Shown: piece by piece, positions 25,386 to 39,031 of the stretch
Layout of the letters: each line of letters begins with the position of its first letter
Numbering within the stretch: the stretch's first letter is position 1
Assembly (NCBI RefSeq): GCF_964355755.1
Contig: NC_092675.1
Location: 5,616,312-5,680,311, forward strand
From: Antedon mediterranea
Taxonomy: Eukaryota > Echinodermata > Crinoidea > Comatulida > Antedonidae
Reading direction: 5' to 3'
DNA: 64,000 bases
The notes under the pieces: generated by a model
Database searches by the model: none
What the model saw: only the letters and a program-made list of their open reading frames with translations
What the model was told of the DNA's origin: nothing
Translations under genes and position numbers: made by a program

Positions 25386-26782
25386 TTAAAGTGGAGCTCC
25401 ACCCAGAAAATTACTATTTTTCATACATTTCAACTATTATTTAAAAATATCATCCCTTATACTTCATATTTTTTTGAAATTTTTTTCAATGAGTACGATT
25501 TTCTTGAAAATCACGCCTTTTTGCGTTTTGGGGGGATACCTTGTAATTTCCTATTCTTTTACATGCAAAAGGGGGGTATATTTGAATAATCCTAAAAAAT
25601 TCATTTCTTCACCAAAAAAAAAATGTAAAATGTTTATTTATGTAATTTTTCCAGATCTTTCTATTTCTGATATTTTTATCACGTATATATTGCGCAATTT
25701 TGCGTAAATAGACACTTTCCCCCGTTCGGGTCCAATTGGGTTTTTTATTTTGCTAGGGAGTACGATCACGTGACATTTTTCACAATCACACTACTGCAGC
25801 TGGCAATCTGTTATTTTGTCGCGATGTTATTTTTGACGCGCGAAAAGTATATTAAAACATTCTGAATGTGACCCTATTATGTTTCACAGTGTAATAATGT
25901 GATTATGAGACTATTACTAAAATATCAAATTTAACGAGATTTGAGAAAGATGTGGCTATATATTCAATAAAGCTAGGCCTAGGCCTACTAGAGTGTAGGT
26001 ATGTACCGATGCTGCTTAGTGGCTTGGCCTCTAGCTAGGCTAGGCTGACAGCAGTGAAGTTTGTTTTGCTTTCACCCGACCTTGGCCTACCCATGGGCCA
26101 TGATAGGGTGCCTGAATAGTTGTTTTCCAGTCAGGTCTAAGCTTGCACATCGCTTTACTATTCTTTACTACTCTTGTTCTGTATAGGATTTTGTGTTTCA
26201 CAATTCTTAATATGCGAGAAAACCCAGGAACGATAAATGGGGCGAAACGACCATGCCTATGAATACATAGGCCTCTAGACAAAAATTCAAGGCTAGCTAG
26301 GCTGAGCAGACGGCTTAGCTAGGCCTAGCCCTAGCTTAAAGTTAAAAGCAATCTGATAAGATTATTATGCTGTTGTTGTACAGTGAAAATCATGAGGTTT
26401 ACATGTAAATTATACTGACATTCTTATCGGAAATATTACTTAGGCCTAAACAAATCGTATTAATTGTGTGTATAAAATTTATTCCCCATTTTTCGACACA
26501 TAATTTACCAAAGGGAAGACATTTCCACAATGCGTTGACCAGCGACTAAAACGCGTCAGTCGCTAAGTGTAACGCGTTTCGCGACGTATTGTAAACTAAT
26601 AACCCCTAAGTTACTGAAAAACTGTAATTTGTTAAAAAACACTATTTTCTGACCGATTTTTTAGAAATGAGTTTTTGGAAAATATTTCCGTATTTTCCTG
26701 GTTTTTTTTATGTAATCACTTTCAATTAAACATACTTAAACATAATATAAGCTGAGAAAGTCTGAGTGTAGCTCCACTTTAA
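25386..26782. mobile_element. TTAA-flanked MITE of about 1.4 kb
   Basis: Terminal inverted repeats TTAAAGTGGAGCTCCACCC (left) and, from the right end read inward, TTAAAGTGGAGCTACACTC, each beginning with TTAA, consistent with a TTAA target duplication. The inner sequence has TAGGCCTA-rich segments and no transposase. A minus-strand frame of 80 codons at 26040-26282 has no recognisable domain. A truncated inverted relative lies at 9885-10330, which shows this is a dispersed family. Confidence 0.8.
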
Positions 26783-27079
26783 ACAATGTTGTTTTTATTT
26801 TATTTTATTTTATTCAGGTTTATATAATAAAAAACATGCAGCCCGAAGGCTGAAATTGTTGATTTACAAAAATATATATATATATATGGAAACACTAGTT
26901 TTAACAGTTAATATAAGAGGTGCTGAGGTACCATATTCACCAATCCACTTAAATGAGATATTTCCCTTAATTTAATATTCACTGAATGTGTGAATGGTAC
27001 ACGCACGCAAACCTAGATCGCATCTAATCCCAATCTACTTTATTGGTTTTTAATAATTATGATACCACAGTAAAATTTC

Positions 27080-27560
27080 ATCATTATCTTTTATTTGAGT
27101 CAGCTTTCTTCTGCTACACCATCTCACCACTTCTTCCTTTCTTGCTCATCATGTTCCTCCAAATAAACCTTTCTTCTTTCTTTCTTTACCACATTTTTCT
27201 ATGTTACCTTTTGGCCGTCCTCTTTCTCTTTTACCTCCAACTTCTAGAGTGCCAAGCTGCTCTCTTTGTTCGTCTTCATCTTTTCATCTTTTCTCCCATT
27301 CATCTCAAGATACTCCTCATAAAGACTTCCACGATTGTTTCACTCAGACCTAGATGTTCCATGAGCTCTCTTGTGTTCCTCCTTTCTGCCAGCTTAACAG
27401 CACTCATCTTCTCTTATACACCATGTGGGTTTACTTTGGCCTCTTCTACCACATGAATCATCTAGCACTTTCATCTTTGCTATGTTAAATTGCAGGCCTT
27501 TACTTTCAAAGGCCTGTTTCCACTCTATCAAAGGCCTTCTCCAGATCTCCAAAACAAAAC
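27080..27560 (-). pseudogene. Decayed LINE (non-LTR retrotransposon) reverse transcriptase fragment
   Basis: Minus-strand translations in shifting frames match successive landmarks of a LINE reverse transcriptase and its tail. GDLEKAFDRV at 27550-27521 is the catalytic motif A region. Next to it, after an internal deletion, comes FESKGLQFNIAKMKVL, matching the late RT segment usually seen as ESKGLKVNxxKTKVM. Further on, GGKRERGRPKGNIEKC at about 27240-27193 matches the GKRKRGRPKxxW segment near the C-terminus. The motif B to motif C part with the catalytic DD box is absent and stops interrupt all frames, so this is a dead fragment. RTE/jockey-like affinity is likely but not certain. The hydrophobic plus-strand frame at 27043-27456 is its antisense shadow. 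Confidence 0.55.
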
Positions 27561-27610
27561 TGAAACAAACAAATGTCTCTGCACCCTCCTTAACAGTCTG
27601 GTAATTTTTT

Positions 27611-30283
27611 GCACATAAGTTGTGCTGTAAGTAATAGATCTACTGCATTGATAGAGGACTTCTTGCCACAATCACAGTCATGTTTAAAGCTTACTTGTGG
27701 GACAAATTTGTTCAAATAAGATGAAAGGGAATTACAGCTGAGCTAGAATAACTCTTATTTACTACAATAGTAATACATAAACTTGGAAATTATTTTTCCT
27801 ACATGACAGATTCAAGATGGATTGAAATCATTCATATCATACTGTTTATAGTTACAATACATAAAGTAAACAAAATGTTTTATTGCATGTTTTTAATGTG
27901 AGCTGAGCTAAGCAATTCGGTCAGTTTTTGTAGTTTCAATATTGTAATCCAACACTATATTTCATCAAACAATCGAATCGATTTTTATAGATCTCTGATC
28001 AAATTCAACAAGATTTTAAAATTGACATGAACAGGCGCTACTTCATATGTACGACTTTACAAGTATAATTTGGCATTATGTCTGTTGAGAGCATACGCTA
28101 ATGCAAAATAATATGGCTGCTTCTGGTTGGTGTACTGAATCTAGGGATTATTGTTGAAGAACGGGATTAACGTAGCATAAGCACAATATACTGACATAAT
28201 GTATGCTTGCATATAATAGCTAATGAAAATACAGTTTAGTAAAATAACTTGCAGGAACATAATAAGAATATTGATTTTTTATGATCTAAACATCCAACAT
28301 CTAAACATACCTGTACTGTACAATAATATGCAAATCTATTTCAATGTGTACGATGCAGAAATATTTTTTGGTTTTAGTTCTACAGTAGGCCTATTCATTA
28401 TTAAACAGAATGCATCTATATTTAGTATTGCTTTAAAAAAAACTGTATATGTACAGTAAAAGTAAGAGTGGAAAAAAAGTATACCGGAAGTTGATTGATG
28501 AAATACTGTATGGTCTATTGTTATTATTATTATTATTATTATCAATCAGGAGAATTATTTTAGGTTAGCAATACATGATGCCAGTCTGTAGCTAAATACT
28601 ATAGGTAATTTGTTCACACATTATGTTTAGTGTCTTAATACCAATAACAGGCCTGAAATTACCTCTATCATCAGAACATCTCAGCATACTGTAGGTTTGA
28701 TCATCAACCTTCAATTATCCATGAACTTACTGATGGACTCACTATCTATTTAGATCTAAACCTCAATTAATATTTCTAATCAGATGGGTCAGGAAGTTGT
28801 AAACATCACTTAGGTGATTTTTTTCTCATAGTGACCTAAAATTAGTCAAAAAGGTGATTTCGGGGTCAATGGCAAAATAAATCTTGATGACAACAAATGC
28901 TAATGAAGTACATAGATGGCCAAAGACAGCTACGACTGTATTTGTAATTTTGTTAAAATTGAGTTTCCTGTGATTATTTCACACTTATTAGGTTTACAGT
29001 GAGTGCTGTAGGGAAATATTTGGATTTAAGCCATCATAGTAACAGTCTAGAGTAAAAAAAAATGAATACAGTTACAGTTAATATAAATAATATATAAAAT
29101 TATTATATTAGAATTTCTTTAACCAATTTTTACATTTCATTTGAACTAGAACTTGAACAACCACTGAACCATTCTGTAGCTACAGTAATGCCTATCGGTG
29201 TCTCCTGGATGTCTAGTGTCTGTCTCTGCCCCTGTCTGTCTCTTCCCCCTGTCTGTCTCTGAATTTCCTGTGTGCCAATTTCCTAAATTCCATCAGTATA
29301 GCGCTACAAAAAACAACTGTAGCCCCCTATTTACTAATTAATTTAAATTAAATTAAGAATGTTTTTGTTTTTACTATTTGTTATAGAATCTACTTAGCCC
29401 TCCTCTTGGCTATGGCCAAAAGTTTACCTTATGAATAATAATAATATGCTTTTTTAAGTAGAAAAAAAAATCTATTTAAAGCTGTGTTCACATGCATAGT
29501 GTGCCTTTCACACCTCTTTCAGTTCCAGTATCAACATAGCAAACTAAATGTTTTATTTTTGTGCAGCAATCTTTATATTTGATACATATGACGATGACGA
29601 AAATTCTGCCGCGAACATGAACTGGTGCGGCGTAGCCGGAATCTCTTATACCACAGTGTTGAAACTGCAATGTTGATGGTATTTAGAGAAAAGAGCGTGC
29701 AAAACATACTTAGAATTCATCAAATTGCATTAATAATCATTCAAAATTAATTTTCATATGGTATACCACAATGGTCAACAGCTACTGTACAGTATCTGTA
29801 TACCACAATGGTCAACAGCCCAACCCCTAATCTACACATTCTTTATCTCATATGTTGATAAATAGATAAAATCATTTTAACACCTATCAAACATCAGCAC
29901 TGGACTTAACAGTATGTTTTGACACTTTTATTTGAAAACAAGCAGCTTATTTTGATACTAATGTCTTTATTTATGTCAACAAAATTGCTGATGAACCTGG
30001 TTACCATTATCATAAACCACACAATTTAACCCCAAAGGTGTCTACTAAAGTCTGTCCTACTTAAAGATAAATCAAAGTATAGTAATTAGGTGAAGAACAC
30101 CAGGTAGTCTTTACTGCTCCTCAGGATGCTTTCAATAAGGCCATCGATGATGAGTGGTATTTGTCAACACTCACCTGAAGTTAGGTGCTATTTGCTGTAA
30201 ACCACAGAGGTATTATATTAAAACTATAGAGAGTCAACTATGCCACAGAAAAGTGATGCGAACAGAGCAGGACAAATTACTAT
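27611..30283. other. AT-rich non-coding stretch with small repeats
   Basis: Contains a TTA microsatellite (about 28517-28541) and a 22-bp direct repeat, GTATACCACAATGGTCAACA plus GC, at 29761-29782 and 29798-29819. A pyrimidine-rich CTGTCTGTCTCT run lies at 29219-29262. No exon recognised. Confidence 0.5.
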
Positions 30284-30440
30284 GGGCCTGTTTCTGCTGC
30301 AAAAAAATAATAAATGAATTAACTTAAATTAACTCCACTTTCTTGGAGCAGAGAACTAATTGAGAAGAAATGCAGTCAATATAAAAATTACATTTTTTTA
30401 AAAATCGGTTTATTTGGCCCTCTGCAGCAGAAACAGACCC
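30284..30440. mobile_element. 157-bp Harbinger-like MITE
   Basis: Ends GGGCCTGTTTCTGCTGCA and, from the right, GGGTCTGTTTCTGCTGCA form an 18-bp terminal inverted repeat with one mismatch. TAT lies on both sides (30281-30283 and 30441-30443), a 3-bp target duplication as made by PIF/Harbinger transposases. Single GGCCTGTTTCTGCTG also occurs at about 20618-20632, suggesting another decayed copy. Confidence 0.7.
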
Positions 30441-32585
30441 TATATAAAGTAACTTTTCTAAAGTAAAATCAACTAATAATTTTTTGGAATATTATAGTTT
30501 AGAATATGTTCTCGTGGATACGCCCAATATGACTGAGTAGTGGGTGTGGCTTCCAACTGATATGGATTAGTTGATTTCACACTGGCAGTTGGACACTAAC
30601 GTTATTTTATGTAACTATTTAATATGACTACCCATGTAGTAAATTCAACAAAAACTGAATGGGCACTCAGAGAGCACAAATATCCGCCTAGGCATATAAA
30701 AATTGGATTACAGCTAAAAAATATAGAAAAAAACAAACACACACATACACGATCAACAACATAACACCTCGCTATTCTGGCAGAGGATCGTATGTATTAC
30801 GACAGACAGTCAAAAATGGAAACGATACCCGGCTTTCTACAATATGATATCCAACGACGAACGTGCTATTTCTTTGCAAAAAACGTTTTATGTATTTATC
30901 CATTCCTTTTACCGAGAAATCTATCTCTACCTTTCTTGCTTTTCATGAGTCGGACGTGAGTAATTTGACAGAGAATAGCTTCTGAGAAACCTACTGAAAT
31001 GTTCTCAATTATGTGGCTTCTTTATTCAGTTTTTGTCTACATCATATCATGAAAATTGTATTCACATATTTATATTTCCCCCTTCTTTTGACATTAATCA
31101 TCTTTGTATGGCACAAGCCATTATAAAAATTATCTGGAAAGTTGATCTTCCCCCTAAAGATCTTGCCGATGATTGAAAATATACTCCCTTGGCTCGCAGC
31201 ACACAAGTACCAGTTGCCGGCGACCCTTGACCTGTGGTGAGTTATTTCCCTTGTTGCCGACCATTCTCCATCATTGAACCAACAGTAACATTGTGAGTGT
31301 TGAACTTTCTATTAAGGTGTATTGACTGATGACTAAAAAATGAAGGGCAATGCCACTACAAAAGTCAAATTAACCAACTTATCATTGATTATTCTTCATA
31401 TCTTTTCCAAACGTCTGAACATTTTTATTGTATGAACACATGTTCTGAAAGATTAAAAACTATAGTGGCAATTTTTTAGGTTGGTGGTTAAACACACTTG
31501 CTTATCAATCATGTACTCTTAGGTTCAAATCTTACTGTTTGATTTGTGCCATGTCTTATTCAGTATCTAAACAATTTGTGATTCTACATATTTTATAAAT
31601 GAAATTCAAATTCATCAATATATAATTAGTCACAATTAATATAGCCCTACTAACATTATTCTGACATATAATATTGTGAAATACTGTCATATTGCATATT
31701 TGTATTTGAAAAGCAATGACAATGTAGTACTTTCAATCAATATGTTTTTTTCTTGGATCTTGTGTTCGTATTAGATCTTGTTGATAAAATCAGATAGAGG
31801 CTGACAGTTTCCTGGAAGTACAGTTGAAGTATGCACAAACATGCCCTAATGCAAATGTATATGACTTTCATTAAGATGCTTTATGTCTGTCTTACTACAT
31901 ATCAACAGGGGTGTCTAAACCAGTTTTGACAGTAGCAACGTAAAATAACAAGTTTTTAATGAGGACAAATTTAGCACGCTAGGTGTTGATTACGTTGCCT
32001 AATTGCCTCACTCTTTAGCCATTGTTTGGGACTGTGAGTAGACATTAAAGAAATTTGTAGCCAGGATGTTGAGTGGCTACCGCATCTAAATTAAATATAT
32101 CACATGTGGAGAAACGGCAAAAGAATTAAGGGATAGGTCGAAGCACATACTGTGTTCACTTCTAAATCATAATGGCATACTTAATAATAAAAATATGGCC
32201 GGTTAATTACAAAGAAGTGTATGATGAATGGATTTAGAAATATGATTAAATAGCCTGCACTTTCGATGAACGTATGCATGCTGTACCAATGAGACTAACA
32301 GGTTGTAATTGAACACGGCATACTGTTCGGGGCATGTGCTGATGTTTTTCTTGTAAGCTATCGTATAGATAAGAATTACAATTGATCAGTTAACAAATTG
32401 ACAAATGTGGATGATGCGATCTGGTCTGTAAACCAGAGGCGCCTGAAACAACAGAGTTAAATTGGTGATGTTAGAATAATTGTAACTACTGTATGTATCA
32501 GCAATACACTGACAACTTTAATGCATCTTCTGAATGCCATATCACCAACACCATAGGTTCATGTTAGCATTCAGTTTATGCAGAT
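30441..32585. other. AT-rich non-coding stretch, one SINE-like remnant
   Basis: No exon recognised. Around 31472-31540 a tRNA-like segment is visible (GTTGGTGGTTAAACAC, then AGGTTCAAATCT after about 30 bases), probably a decayed SINE head on the plus strand. Confidence 0.4.
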
Positions 32586-32644
32586 AGGTTTTCTGACTGA
32601 CTCTTCCCCAATTTAAATTGGGAAATAGGTCAGTCAGAAAACCC
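32586..32644. repeat. Imperfect palindrome of about 57 bp
   Basis: Outer arms GGTTTTCTGACTGAC (32587-32601) and GTCAGTCAGAAAACC (32629-32643) pair perfectly. The centre CCCAATTTAAATTGGG is also self-complementary, with a few mismatches between arms and centre. Confidence 0.85.
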
Positions 32645-32992
32645 TGCTATCATATCTGAAATCTCTGAATCTCTCTTAATTTTTGAATGCCTCAACATTT
32701 TTTAAATATTTCTATAACAAAATAAATCTACAGTAATCATCAATTCATGTATAGTGAGACTAGAAATTATATTGTTGTGAATGACAAATAGTCTAGCTTT
32801 ATCATCATCTATTCTATGCATTAAATTGAAAATTAAATGGATTTAGAATATCATAACAGTTTAATATAATACTAAACTGTTTGGCTTCAATTTTATGTGG
32901 TCATGTGGTATCCTGGATTTGTACTATATCTGGGTTAAACCTTAAATTATGCAGGATGAATTATAGGAACATATTTAATTCGTAATTTGTGG

Positions 32993-33627
32993 TTAAAGAC
33001 CTCTTCCCTGCAATTTTGGACGTTTTTTGGAAAATAATACATATATATCACTTTAAAAACATTAAACCATGTCATTCCTTGTCTTAAATGTACGTTTTAT
33101 GGTAAATTATGATAAAAAGTGAGAAACAATGCACTACCTAAGTAGCTCGCGGCGATCGACCTCTCGTGGACGGTCTTAGGCCTAGCCTAGCTAGGCTTAG
33201 TTTTGTAGGCCTAGCTGGTAAACATCGGTAACGTACGAACATCGTACGCGAGCTATATACCTAGCCTGACGTTGTATAGTTGCTGCATTAATTGTCTTTC
33301 TATTTTTGCCAGACTCCGTTGATACAAATTGGGGAAAACCCGGTATTTTCGCTGAAAAGTTAGGAGTCTTCCATTTGTTTTGGCCTCACGATCGATCGAA
33401 AAGTGGGCGAATTACAGGTGAAAAACAAAAATATCAATCCGCGCGCAATGCATTTTGGGATTTATAGCGGGCCGCTATAATTATTAGAATCGGCTTATTT
33501 TTCACATTTTTAACCGTTTAAAGACGAAAAAAGTTATCGCAATAGGACCATATAGTATTATTTTTACATTAAATATAGTTTGTGATCTTAAATTAGATCT
33601 AAAAAAACGTAGGGAATGGGGCTTTAA
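32993..33627. mobile_element. TTAA-flanked MITE, copy 1
   Basis: 635 bp starting TTAAAGACCTCTTCCCTGC and ending GTAGGGAATGGGGCTTTAA. The ends are inverted relative to each other (TTAAAG, CCCTTCCCT-like against CCCCATTCCCT). Near-identical to 38398-39031 in the same orientation, with only scattered substitutions and one or two indels. No transposase frame. It contains TAGGCCTAGCC motifs and a GC-rich core (CGCGGCGATCGACC). Confidence 0.85.
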
Positions 33628-36600
33628 ATACAATTTAACCCATTAACAAATCAGTTAGTTATTTTAGAATGTTCTGTGTAAAAAAAGGCCCAAAAAACTA
33701 TACTATTATGAATGTGAAAAATAAACGGATGAAAGGATTTAGACTATGTAAGAAAAAAATGTCTTAGTATTGAAGCATGTAATAAAAGAAAACAAAAACA
33801 ACATGAATCAATGAAAATCAAGATAAAAAATGTTGAGAAAAGCTGATTGGAATGTTGAATTTTGAATATATGCATTACCAATGCTAAAATACTAAAATAC
33901 ATCAATTAAGATGTGGATATCAAATCAGAAAATGAACAATCTCTGCCATAACAACACAATGGCCATGTAGAAAGAATGAATAATTTTACGTCAATGCTAC
34001 GTGATAACAGCTTGCAAAGTCTATGCTTGGGTGGTATATTAGTAGACACTCAGTCCTCTAGGCCGATCATAACCCCATCATGCATACCTTTAAACTGATC
34101 TACAGTAGGCCTATATTATGTTTACTCACTCAACTGAAAATCACTACCCTAATGGTTGAAATCGAAACATAAGAAATTTTCACTGTTTACAGACTGAATC
34201 ACATCTAAAAGACCCCACCTGGCTTTATTTACATATGCGTAATGTGATATTATTTATACAACACCTTCATTTGACCACCTGGAATAAGTCTTCCCAAATG
34301 CTTTGTAACCTTTATAAACATGTGAGAAACGTTACAATATCCAGAATTTATATAATTATACATGGCGTTTCAGAAAAGGTTAATAGAAATCGTTGTTGGC
34401 ATATTCCGGTTGAACTGACCATTTGCGACTGTAATTATTTATTAATAATAAATATTAATTCTGACCATTTTACCAAGTCCGATAAAGGGCACGTATATAC
34501 GGGTAGACAGTTATACATGCTGGCTACAAGCAATAATTGAATTATGACCAACCAATAACAATAATAATCATAATTTATGTTGTGAAATTTATGAAATATT
34601 ACTTGCTTTTTGTTCTGTATGTTATTGTTATGCATCGTAGTACACTATTAGACACGTAAAACTACTATAATTTGATTACTAGACCAACTCAATACATCAA
34701 CAGTATAATAATAATAATTTTCAGTTTTACATAAAATTGGTAAGCATGTGTTAGGCTTAAATTATTGTTAGTTATTGGGAGACGGTCAGGTTGCGGATTT
34801 ATAAATCGGGAAACTGCCCCTGGCATCTAGCCCTGTCTATCTATCCAGAGAACCTCTCCATCTAGGCCCCTGTGGTCATTAGAATGGTTGTTGAGAATAC
34901 AACAATTTCTTGCTGAGGCTTAAGGAACACTCTTCCACATGTATTCTCCCTTCATAGTATCTATTTCTAAGTTGATACCCTGGGAATATAGGGTCAAGGT
35001 AGCTAATTACTTTTGTATGAAAGTTGTCTGTTTGGCATTGAGCCAAATAAAATAATATGTAACACATTAATATTAATAACATAATGTTAACGATATTGAA
35101 GAGTGTAATAACACTTCATTAAATATCTTGAGTGAAAATAATAGAATTAAGGAAATCAAATATTGGTAATTATTAATTAAAACCAATAAGCAATTGAGGT
35201 TTGCCACAACGGAAATGATTAATATTATTACAGTTATTTTTACTGAAAGTATTTAAATCAGTGTCTCGTCTTGCAAAGTCCTGTCTGATGGTTTAGGTCA
35301 CATGACCCTATTGTCAGGCCAGGTGATTATGCAAATGTACAAATAAACCTGGATTGTTTAGAAGAAAGTCTGTTATCTGCGATTTTCAGGTGCAATTAAT
35401 TTCCTACATTGTTTTCTTTTTAATTGTTATACTTACTCGGGGATTTAAGTCTTGGCTCACAATCACAAATGAAGCTTTTTACAACTTTGTTCTATTAGAA
35501 ATTTAAACATTTACATAAGATAATTATAAGAGGAAGATTTAAATAGAGGAGGTAGCTAGGAAGCGGAATATAACCATGTTTATTATGTATAATCTAATTC
35601 AAGATTTCCCTATAGTTATTTATATATATATATATATATATTATTTTACTACTTTTAAAATAAAAACATTATTTACTAGTTTTATAGTAAGAATTAAATG
35701 TATTAAACAATACTCATTTTTATTCTCATTGTGATGAAACAACTACACTGCTTAATTTATTCTTGGTCACGTTGTCATTGTCAATCATGGTAATAGTTCG
35801 TCTTTACTGTTTACGCATTATTCATTATTACTGGGCTGTTTAAAATTTCTCTCGTTCAGTTAAATTTATTTACAATACTATACTATTTTAATTTGATGCT
35901 CTTCAAATTCATATATTCAATATAATGTGTACATACAATTTACAAGTAAAATATTAGAAATCAGATTAAAATTCTATCAATTTTCGTATCTGATCTGTAT
36001 TAGTGTGTGTCTCTTTGCTCGCTGTAGGTTTTTATTGTATATTGGGTTCAATTTGCATACACAGCTAATGTTATGAATGTGAATTCACTAATGCCATCGT
36101 ACCAAAGCCATTAAAATCGCATTACAAATCATATTCATATTCATCAATACTACGCAGACAATATTGTTGTGATATGCGTGTTCAGTCTATTTGTTATTGT
36201 ATTTCAAGATGGAGTGTTATTTGCTTCTTATTTGCATAGGTGTTGTATTGACAAAGTTTATATTTAGAAATGACCCCGGGCTCACTCTCTCGTATTTAGT
36301 GTGGAAACGCACGCTAATAAATTACATTGCTTTATGCCGGATTTTGTGATGTAATAACAACTTTAGAATCTAAAGTTAAGATTGCATCATTTCAGATTGA
36401 TTACTGTAATAGTGATTTAAAAAATGTTAAAATCCTTGGGCTACAGATATCAATTCTTGTTTATTCCATTCATAATTGTACGTGGAAGGTTTGCAAAATA
36501 GTTCATATAAAAAACTGGCAACAATACTCCAATAAATCTGGCTGCTTCATCATTTATAGTATCATTTAAACATTACAACATTCTCAAGATTGTGAAGTTT

Positions 36601-38397
36601 TTGGAAAATGGTGATGCAGTTTCATTTTTGGAATTATATGAAGGTGTACAGTATGGCGTGTCTATTTTATTTCCTGTCACCTGGCTTGCTTTTATCATTA
36701 AAAATACATGAATTTATAAATCGAACAACATTAACATTAACATAAATATTATTTTAAAATATTTATATAAAAAAATGTTACATAAAGAGGAAATACTGCT
36801 TTTTTGATGAAAGTAATAATTAGAAAAAGGATTATGTTTGAAAGAGTGTCATGATGTTGTCAACGGTTACACAAACCAGTTTTTAATGATGTCAGCATAT
36901 TAATGACAAATGTGTACGGTATATCACAAGGATGACTGGGTTATTATTAGGAAAAACAAGATAGAAAGAGGATACAACAGTACTATATAATATAATAATG
37001 ACAATATTTAGAAATCATAACAAATCTACAATTGCTGAAATTGCAAATATTTATTAAATAAATAAATAATTTATTTTAGTTGAGTGTTGTGTACATAATA
37101 AACAATTCTACAGGTGCAAATCTAAAGAATTGTTGATGTATTTAAAATAAACTTTCTTTTCTCTTATTGGTTAGATCACACCTGCTGTATTGGTATGGTA
37201 TATTCTTTAGGACTAAGTTACACCTTTTGTGTTGGTGGTGTACACAAGTGATACATCCCATTAGATATACCTGTAGAAAGAAACAAAATACAAACAAAAA
37301 AGGATGGGAATTAAAAGATTATTTCAACCGAGCAGACATCCTAGAATTTCTTTGAAATTGAAAGGGATTAAAAAAAACCTAGTCAATAGCCAATGTTCAG
37401 TTATACAATTTGTGAATAATAGAAATAATACTATATTATAAAAGAATATTTTTATTGGATTAGCCACTTTTGCTACCCATTTACAAAACGTTGATATTTT
37501 GATAGAAAGCTCAATAATATAGGGTCACATGGGGTCACCCTAGAATTGATATAGATTGACAGTATGAAGTCAATGAGTTGCACACACTTTTTAGAAAAAT
37601 GGTTGTCGTCTAAACTTTTTGCTTCTTGTGAAGAAATTCTGGGGATTGCTCAAGTAGGGCATTACTGTAGGTAAAATAAAGAGGTTTGTGTTTTGATTGG
37701 AAGGTTGCGATTGCAAAGGTGAATGGGCATAACACAAATGTGCACACTCTTGATGTCACATGGGTTCAATACAGTATTTATTGAATATGATGTGACCCAT
37801 AATCCGCCAATCAATTACAGAGAGCTGGGTATGTCGAATATGGGTTGGCAATATTATGTAATGTAAGGTAGAGCATTGCTTCTGTATAGACACAGATATT
37901 TTTTATGTCCATTGAAATGGTTCTGGTTTAAAATGGTTTTTGCTTTTATGTTGGTTGCAAAAGTTGCACCTTCAAACCCTTATGAATTGCTTAATATTTG
38001 AGGTATGCTAACTGGTTATTTATTAATTATCCTGTTTAGTTCATGCGTCTATTTATTTTTATTCTGTTCATGTGTCATGAACTGGGTTGTGTAATAATAT
38101 GCAATCTTTTATCTTTCCCTCAGGGTGTAAGCTCCTTCTTGTTAATAAAGAAAAGTTATTTATTGTAATCACAATAGTGTTAAGAATCTTTCACTACTAA
38201 ATCCACTTATTTCCACATTGGAATAAAGAAAATAAAATTCTAGTAACAAAAACGTTGTTAAATTGTAACTTCCGATATAAAGGCTTAAACCGTGGCTTTA
38301 CCGGTACTAATATTGTATGGGTCACGCGATTAATATCTCCTTAGTTTGTAGTGCTTTTGAATGCTTCAGATGTGGATAGTTTCTATGAAGAGAATGA
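33628..38397. other. AT-rich non-coding stretch between two MITE copies
   Basis: A TA microsatellite lies at 35614-35640. No exon or further element recognised. Frames near 34235, 34435, 34879 and 36327 give no known domain. Confidence 0.5.
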
Positions 38398-39031
38398 TTA
38401 AAGACCCCTTCCCTGCAATTTTGGACGTTTTTTGGAAAATAATACATATATATCACTTTAAAAACATTAAACCATGTCATTCCTTGTCTTAAATGTACGT
38501 TTTATGGTAAATTATGATAAAAAGTGAGAAACAATGCACTACCTAAGTAGCTCGCGGCGATCGACCTCTCGTGGACGGTCTCAGGCCTAGCCTAGCTAGG
38601 CTTAGTTTTGTAGGCCTAGCTGGTAAACATCGATAACGTACGAACATCGTACGCTAGCTATATACCTAGCCTGACGTTGTATAGTTGCTGCATTAATTGT
38701 CTTTCTATTTTTGCCAGACTCCGTTGATAAAAATTGGGGAAAACCTGGTATTTTCGCTGAAAAGTTAGGAGTCTTCCATTTGTTTTGGCTTCACGATCGA
38801 TCGAAAAGTGGGCGAATTACAGGTGAAAAACAAAAATATCAATCCGCGCGCAATGCATTTTGGGATTTATAGCGGGCCGCTATAATTATTAAAATCGATT
38901 TATTTTTCACATTTTTAACCGTTTAAAGACGAAAAAAGTTATCGCAATAGGACCATATAGTATTATTTTTACATTAAATATAGTTTGTGATCTTAAATTA
39001 GATCTAAAAAACGTAGGGAATGGGGCTTTAA
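38398..39031. mobile_element. TTAA-flanked MITE, copy 2
   Basis: Second copy of the 635-bp element at 32993-33627, same strand, 634 bp, with TTAA at both outer edges. High identity between copies implies recent activity or recent segmental duplication. The flanks are unrelated, which favours transposition. Confidence 0.85.

Noticed and set aside
27043-27456. Hydrophobic 137-codon plus-strand frame resembling a membrane protein
   Set aside because: It is the antisense of an AG-rich LINE remnant; the F/L-rich composition comes from T/C-rich sequence on this strand.
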